NCBI GenBank assembly: GCA_036505615.1
Contig: DASXTB010000219.1
Location: forward strand, 1 to 9,609
Direction of reading: 5' to 3'
DNA length: 9,609 nt
DNA from: DASXTB01 sp036505615
GTDB lineage: Bacteria; Acidobacteriota; UBA6911; JACQSX01
Below the pieces are notes generated by a model that worked only from the letters and a program-made list of their open reading frames with translations, was not told where the DNA came from and made no database searches. Both the position numbers and the translations under genes were made by a program. Shown in pieces: positions 5,714 through 9,609 of the stretch (the stretch's first letter is position 1; every line of letters begins with the position of its first letter).

Positions 5714-5752
5714 TTGTAGACGTCGTCAACAAGTTGTAGACTTAGTTGACAG
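5714..5752. promoter_or_regulatory. Two tandem 19-bp near-palindromic operators
   Basis: Site 1 (5714-5732) is TTGTAGACGTCGTCAACAA, a palindrome with one mismatched pair (A5718/A5728) around a central T. Site 2 (5734-5752) is TTGTAGACTTAGTTGACAG, identical in its first eight bases and with weaker symmetry. Their centres are 20 bp apart, about two helical turns, so dimers would lie on the same face. Site 2 covers the -35 hexamer of the activator promoter, as expected for a repressor. The inner GTCAACAA-G-TTGTAGAC (5725-5741) is also a palindrome, so the true dyad could be read either way. The TGTAG/CTACA-like half-sites loosely recall BlaI/MecI operators; that is only a suggestion. Confidence 0.55.
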
Positions 5753-5773
5753 CTAGCTCTTTACAATGATAAA
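5746..5773 (+). promoter_or_regulatory. Sigma-70-type promoter of the sigma-54 activator gene
   Basis: A perfect -35 TTGACA (5746-5751) is followed after 16 bp by GATAAA (5768-5773), 4 of 6 matches to the -10 consensus; TAAAAA at 18 bp is an alternative. The start would be near 5780, leaving a leader of about 64 nt. The -35 is covered by the second operator. Confidence 0.5.
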
Positions 5774-5843
5774 AAATTCCACTAGCTAACCAAGAAAGAT
5801 ACTGTTCGACTGATGGGCATCGCGCTAGTGTGAGGCGAAAGCG

Positions 5844-7385
5844 ATGGATCCAACCAATCAACCATCGTCCAAGAACCAAAACCACCTCGCAGAAGAACTG
5901 CTGAAAATCTGCCAGCGAATGACTTCGGAAAGGGACCTCGCGGCGCTCTTGGACTTGATCGCCAACGAAGCTACTAAACTCATGGGGGCGGACCGAGCCA
6001 GCCTTTTTCTGCTCGATCGGGAACGGGGCGAGCTTTGGTCAAAGGTCGCGCTTGGCAGTGAGGAGATTCGCTTTGATGCTCGCTTAGGTATCGCTGGAGC
6101 TGTGGCCATGTCGGGACAGACGATTAATGTCGAGGACGCTCATCAAGATCCGCGCTTTTACAAGGAGATTGATCTTCGTAGCGGTTACCGCACGCGGAGC
6201 CTCCTCGCCATCCCGCTGCGAAACCATGAAGGGGAGATCATTGGAACGTTTGAGGTTTTGAATAAAAAGACGGGTGCATTCAACAAGGAGGACGAAGAAA
6301 TACTGAAAGCACTAGCCGCGCAGGCGGCGATCGCTATCGAAACCGCGCAACTGGTGGAGGAGATGAAGCGGCATCGCGATCAACTTCAAGAGGAGAACGC
6401 GCAGCTATGGAAGGAGGTTGAGGGAAGATTTTCCTCTCAAAGCATCATTGGCACCAGCGAAAAAATTCACGCCGTCTTAAGGTTGATCGACCAGGTCAAT
6501 AACAGTTCCGTGAATGTGTTGATCACGGGCGAAAGCGGTACGGGCAAGGAACTAGCAGCCAAGGCGATTCATTACAAGAGCCTACGGGCTCGAAAGCCGT
6601 TCGTAGCTCTGAATTGCGCGGCTCTCCCTGAGAGTCTAGTGGAAAGCGAGCTGTTTGGGATTGAGCGAGGCGTGGCGACCGGCGTGGAGCGGCGGTTGGG
6701 GAAGTTCGAGGCGGCGAATGGCGGGACATTGTTCCTGGATGAGATCGGAGATCTGAGTTTGACGGCACAAGCCAAACTTCTACGCGTCCTCCAAGAAAGA
6801 GTGATCGAGCACGTGGGCGGGAGGAAGACCATTCCAGTCGATGTGAGAATTCTAGCGGCGACGAACAAAAATCTGGAAGCGGAGATTCAAAAAGGGACCT
6901 TTCGCCAAGATCTTTACTACCGCTTGAAAGTAATCCACATTCAGATGCCGCCGCTCCGTGAGATTCGGGAGGACATTCCGGGCTTAGCAAACTATTTGCT
7001 AGCCAATTATTGTCGGGAAATGAAGCTGGAACCGGTGAACTTAACTCCGGAAGCCGCAAGTGCCTGCATGGATTATCCTTGGCCTGGAAACGTCAGAGAA
7101 TTGGAAAACGAGATGAAGCGGCTGGTGCTTTCGGTCTCCGGTAATACAGTTGCAAAAAAGGATCTATCTGAAGCCATACGCAGAAGCGGTACCGAAGTCG
7201 TCTCATCGTTGTCCACGCCAAGGCTTATGAAAGACGTTGTTTGCGAGATAGAAAAGCGCATGATCCAAGAGGCATTACAGCAGTCTAAGCAGAATCAACT
7301 GCACGCCGCAAAAGCGTTGGGTTTGAGCCGCCACGGCTTAATCAAAAAAATGAAGCGATACAACATGAGATTGCGTGATTCGTGA
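5844..7385 (+). CDS. Sigma-54-dependent activator with GAF, AAA+ and Fis-type HTH domains; variant GAFTGA loop
   Basis: This 513-residue enhancer-binding protein is built like NifA/FhlA-class activators. An N-terminal GAF sensor spans about 28-170 and a short coiled-coil linker 170-195. The AAA+ domain spans about 199-425 and a Fis-type helix-turn-helix about 465-507. In the AAA+ domain the Walker A is GESGTGKE (229-236) and the Walker B is GGTLFLDEIG (293-302, Asp299-Glu300). ILAATN is at 336-341, the Arg-finger region FRQDLYYRL at 353-361 and sensor II WPGNVREL at 413-420. All ATPase residues look intact. The loop that contacts sigma-54, normally GAFTGA, is GVATGV (276-281): Thr is kept but the key Phe is Ala. 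The start is supported by GAGG 8 nt upstream. It is divergent from an operon with a sigma-54 promoter, its likely target. The GAF ligand is unknown. Confidence 0.93.
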   Translation: MDPTNQPSSKNQNHLAEELLKICQRMTSERDLAALLDLIANEATKLMGADRASLFLLDRERGELWSKVALGSEEIRFDARLGIAGAVAMSGQTINVEDAHQDPRFYKEIDLRSGYRTRSLLAIPLRNHEGEIIGTFEVLNKKTGAFNKEDEEILKALAAQAAIAIETAQLVEEMKRHRDQLQEENAQLWKEVEGRFSSQSIIGTSEKIHAVLRLIDQVNNSSVNVLITGESGTGKELAAKAIHYKSLRARKPFVALNCAALPESLVESELFGIERGVATGVERRLGKFEAANGGTLFLDEIGDLSLTAQAKLLRVLQERVIEHVGGRKTIPVDVRILAATNKNLEAEIQKGTFRQDLYYRLKVIHIQMPPLREIREDIPGLANYLLANYCREMKLEPVNLTPEAASACMDYPWPGNVRELENEMKRLVLSVSGNTVAKKDLSEAIRRSGTEVVSSLSTPRLMKDVVCEIEKRMIQEALQQSKQNQLHAAKALGLSRHGLIKKMKRYNMRLRDS

Positions 7386-7476
7386 TCGCCATGGTGTTCG
7401 TGGCTCGTAGAGCGTGACTGACCCGCTTCTTTATTCGTGCATTCGTTTCTCAGCTCACTGATTCACCAGTGTGGTT

Positions 7477-8559
7477 CTATTCCTTACCCTTCCCCGAGGT
7501 GGCTACGCGCGCCAGTTCCTGCTCGATCAACCTCGTGAAGGCCTCGAGAGGCTGCGCTCCTGTCAGCGTGCGCCCATTAATGAAGAAAGCGGGTGTGCCA
7601 GTAATCCCCAGACGGTTGCCTTCGTCTAGGTCGCGTTGCACCGTGGCTTTATGGGTGCCCGTTGCAAGGCAACTATCGAACTTCGCGACATCAAGCCCCA
7701 CCTGTCCCGCGTAACGCCGCAAATTTTCGAGAGCCAATTGGGGAGACTGGGCAAAAAGCACGTCGTGATACTCCCAAAACTTTCCCTGGTCATGGGCACA
7801 GCGGGCGGCCTCTGCGGCGCGCCGCGCCTGAGGATGAATCGAATCCAGCGGGAAATCCCGATAGGCAAGCCGCACCTTGCCGGGATAACGGTCAAGCACT
7901 TGCTTCAGTGTCGGATGGGCTTGCTTGCAGAACGGGCACTCAAAGTCGGAGAACTCCACGAGAGTTACGGGAGCATCCGGTGTGCCACGCATGGGTGCGC
8001 CTTCGACCGAGACCTCAACGCGAATCACAGGAGGAGGTTGAAGGTTAACAACAACTTTACCTTGCGAGCGCAGCGATTGTACAAAAAGCTCCCGCTGAGA
8101 AGCTAACTTTTGCTGCTGCAGGAAGGCACGAATTTTTTGCCGGACGTCGGCCTCGTCTCCCGATATGCGCGCCTTATTCGCTTGATAAAAGTCGTCGATT
8201 TCCTTTTCAGTAACCAGCCCGACTTTCGCTGTCACTTCGGCATCCAGCAAAGCCGCAACCGAAATTTTCCGTTTTGCTGCTTCCTGAGCAAACAGCCGCT
8301 GCGTAATGAGCGCGTCGAGCTCCTGACGCTTGAGATCGTAAATCTGCTCCTCGAGTTTTGCGAGCTTCGCGCCAAGGACGCGGTTAAGCTCCTCTGTGGT
8401 GATGACTTCGCCGTTTACCTCTGCCAGCGGCTCGCTCTTACTAGAGTCGGCCCCGAACGATGATCCACTCAGTGTCAACGCGAAGATAAGACCGCAGAAG
8501 GCAGATCTAGCTCGCCATAGGCGGAGTCTCGAGAATAAAGGCAACTCATATATTTTCAT
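7477..8559 (-). CDS. Exported DsbA-like thiol oxidoreductase with SurA-N-like N-terminal region
   Basis: This 360-residue protein begins with a signal peptide: basic N-region, hydrophobic 20-32, likely cleavage after SSFGA at 37. Residues about 43-165 resemble the helical SurA/trigger-factor-like N-domain of periplasmic peptidyl-prolyl isomerases (AEVNGEVITTEELNRVL, 46-62), but no isomerase domain follows. After a Pro-rich linker comes a DsbA/DsbG-type thioredoxin domain (about 182-355). It starts GTPDAPVTLVEFSDFECPFC, with redox motif CPFC (208-211) and the cis-Pro loop GITGTPAFFING (318-329, Pro323). It probably catalyses disulfide exchange in periplasmic clients, with the N-region acting as a chaperone clamp. 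The ATG at 8559 is chosen over one 17 codons upstream because it gives a normal signal peptide and has AAGGTGG upstream, although at a longish 12 nt. It is divergent from the TPR gene. Confidence 0.88.
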   Translation of the reverse strand: MKIYELPLFSRLRLWRARSAFCGLIFALTLSGSSFGADSSKSEPLAEVNGEVITTEELNRVLGAKLAKLEEQIYDLKRQELDALITQRLFAQEAAKRKISVAALLDAEVTAKVGLVTEKEIDDFYQANKARISGDEADVRQKIRAFLQQQKLASQRELFVQSLRSQGKVVVNLQPPPVIRVEVSVEGAPMRGTPDAPVTLVEFSDFECPFCKQAHPTLKQVLDRYPGKVRLAYRDFPLDSIHPQARRAAEAARCAHDQGKFWEYHDVLFAQSPQLALENLRRYAGQVGLDVAKFDSCLATGTHKATVQRDLDEGNRLGITGTPAFFINGRTLTGAQPLEAFTRLIEQELARVATSGKGKE

Positions 8560-8610
8560 CGGATTTACATACCACCTTAATCGAGATTTTCCAAAAGGGT
8601 GGTGTCCCAT

Positions 8611-8622
8611 ACCTTCGAAGGT
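8611..8622. repeat. Perfect 12-bp palindrome in the divergent spacer
   Basis: ACCTTCGAAGGT is perfectly self-complementary. It lies between the DsbA-like gene and the TPR gene, about 15 bp upstream of the -35 box of the TPR promoter. A related ACCACCTT / AAAGGGTGGT imperfect repeat is at about 8570-8603. It could be an operator shared by the two divergent genes; only the symmetry supports this. Confidence 0.35.
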
Positions 8623-8636
8623 GGATCCGCCATGGA

Positions 8637-8665
8637 TTGATTAAAAGAAAATTAAACGGTATAGA
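8637..8665 (+). promoter_or_regulatory. Sigma-70-type promoter of the TPR gene
   Basis: TTGATT (8637-8642) and TATAGA (8660-8665) are separated by exactly 17 bp of A+T-rich DNA, with 4 of 6 matches in each hexamer. The start would fall near 8672, giving a leader of about 27 nt before the ATG at 8699. Confidence 0.6.
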
Positions 8666-8698
8666 ATGACGGTCCTTTCCACTGACGGAACGTAAAAT

Positions 8699-9609
8699 AT
8701 GTCCCCGAACCATGCTGTAGAGACTAAGCCTTTTCCTCTTACCGATCGTCTGTATGGGCTCGTTCCAGTACTTGTTGGTTTGTTTTTTGGAAGTCTTTTT
8801 GTCTTCTCGGCCAGTCAGACGTTAGCAGCCACTTTGTCTGCCGAACCTTCGGCCGCACAGCCGCATATGGACCAAGCCCTGAAGTCGTTCCAACGAGGGG
8901 ACTTCGAGCAGGCAGTTTTAAGCTGGACAGAGGCCGCCCGATTGTACGAAGCGGAGCAAAAGCCCAAGGAACAAGGCAACGCGCTCATCCACCTCGCTCA
9001 AAGCTATCAGGCGCTTGGCCAGTATAAGGAGGCCCTAAAAACCCTCGAGTCTAGTCTGGCACTGGCTGAAAAACTGGGCGATCGGACGCAGACGGCTGTT
9101 GCGCTGGGCGCCCTGGGCAATGTGTATATTGCCGCCGGGCCTCCGGAGATGGCTCTAAAATATTTGAACGAAGGGCTTCGCATAGCGAGGGAAGTGAACA
9201 ATCAGGATCTTTCGGCGATTATCCTCAATAACTTAGGAAACCTATTAACGGCACAAAAAAAATACAGCGAAGCCCTCGTCGCCTACAGAGAGAGTGTCTC
9301 TCTCGCCACGGCACGCAATAACCGCTCGCTATTGATAGGAGCGCTGGTTAATGAAGCGACGGCCTCGATACAAATGAATCAACCTCGGGAGGCCAAGGCA
9401 CTTCTCGATAGGGCATTGGATCAGATTCGGGCCGTGGAGGCATCACACGAAAAGGCAGTCGGGTTGATCAACATTGGCTTGGCCTCCGACGATCTCCGCT
9501 CAAGGCTCCCAGACTCCACCGATTCCCTTTTACTGCTTGCGCACGAGACATTGAGTGAAGCGGGGACGCTAGCAGACAGTATGGGAGATCGCCGCACGTC
9601 GTCGTACGC
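8699..9609 (+). CDS. Exported TPR-repeat protein, 3' partial; possibly a TPR-CHAT protein
   Basis: An ATG at 8699 opens a frame without stops to the window end (303 codons visible). A hydrophobic segment at 18-44 ending TLAA looks like a signal peptide with a long N-region, or a membrane anchor. Tandem tetratricopeptide repeats follow at about 57-86, 93-126, 133-166, 173-206 and 213-246. They show the usual small/aromatic pattern, for example ALIHLAQSYQALGQYKEAL and AIILNNLGNLLTAQKKYSEAL. The end, LADSMGDRRTSSY, resembles the stretch preceding further TPRs in large secreted proteins that finish with a CHAT (caspase-like) protease domain; this is recollection, and the decisive C-terminus is outside the window. 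The upstream promoter is good but the ribosome-binding site (GGAA) is weak. TPR arrays mediate protein-protein contacts; the role here is unknown. Confidence 0.85.
   Translation, partial: MSPNHAVETKPFPLTDRLYGLVPVLVGLFFGSLFVFSASQTLAATLSAEPSAAQPHMDQALKSFQRGDFEQAVLSWTEAARLYEAEQKPKEQGNALIHLAQSYQALGQYKEALKTLESSLALAEKLGDRTQTAVALGALGNVYIAAGPPEMALKYLNEGLRIAREVNNQDLSAIILNNLGNLLTAQKKYSEALVAYRESVSLATARNNRSLLIGALVNEATASIQMNQPREAKALLDRALDQIRAVEASHEKAVGLINIGLASDDLRSRLPDSTDSLLLLAHETLSEAGTLADSMGDRRTSSY

Larger units (their letters stand above)
5562..5789 (+). repeat. Four dispersed copies of AGCTAA in the divergent spacer
   Basis: AGCTAA occurs at 5562-5567, 5629-5634, 5665-5670 and 5784-5789, with a near copy AGCTAG at 5751-5756. 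Four exact copies of a hexamer in about 230 bp is more than expected by chance. The spacing (67, 36 and 119 bp) is not regular, and no longer consensus is visible around them. Confidence 0.25.

Noticed and set aside
6523..7059. 178-codon open frame on the minus strand
   Set aside because: It lies wholly inside the AAA+ domain of the sigma-54 activator, whose motifs are intact on the plus strand; the product is Ser/Arg/Pro-rich with no recognisable fold.
7456..7471. CACTG-N6-CAGTG hairpin as a terminator between the convergent activator and DsbA-like genes
   Set aside because: Only a 5-bp stem and no U-tract on either strand.
7636..8106. 156- and 128-codon plus-strand frames
   Set aside because: They are antisense to the DsbA-like domain, which shows clear CPFC and cis-Pro motifs on the minus strand.
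1..9609. CRISPR array, insertion sequence or phage genes
   Set aside because: No regularly spaced direct repeats, transposase motifs, terminal inverted repeats with target duplication, or phage structural genes were found.

Overview
The window looks like a chromosomal segment of a Gram-negative, metabolically versatile bacterium of moderate G+C content. It holds an exported DsbA-type protein, a sigma-54 activator with a matching -24/-12 promoter, molybdopterin synthase genes and a secreted TPR protein. The gene style recalls uncultivated deltaproteobacterial, NC10/Methylomirabilota or Tectomicrobia-like genomes. That placement is an impression from protein style, not a demonstrated taxonomy. 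No transposase, phage gene, CRISPR array, tRNA or rRNA was seen.

Layout. Positions 1-483 hold the 3' part of a DedA/VTT-type membrane protein, converging on a minus-strand molybdenum-cofactor operon (moaB-moaD-moaE, 1711 to 529) with a good sigma-70 promoter at 1733-1761. Positions 1955-3643 carry a plus-strand pair: a stand-alone cyclic-nucleotide-binding-domain protein and an AI-2E/PerM-type permease. From 5481 down to about 3700 the minus strand carries two tandem paralogous small proteins (faintly UspA-like), a small Cys-containing protein and a possible decayed micro-ORF. Divergent from these is a GAF-AAA+-Fis sigma-54 activator (5844-7385). It converges on an exported SurA-N-like/DsbA-like thiol oxidoreductase (8559 to 7477). 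That gene is divergent from a TPR protein (8699 onward, running off the window) that may be the front end of a TPR-CHAT protein.

The most interesting part is 3700-7385. The 362-bp divergent spacer (5482-5843) has a textbook sigma-54 promoter (GG-N10-GC) facing the paralogue pair. It also has two tandem 19-bp near-palindromes, the second overlapping the -35 box of the activator's own sigma-70 promoter. The simplest reading is a self-contained regulon: an unknown repressor controls the activator, a GAF ligand tunes it, and it drives the paralogue operon through sigma-54. The activator's sigma-54-contact loop is GVATGV instead of GAFTGA, so either it works through a variant loop or another activator serves the promoter.
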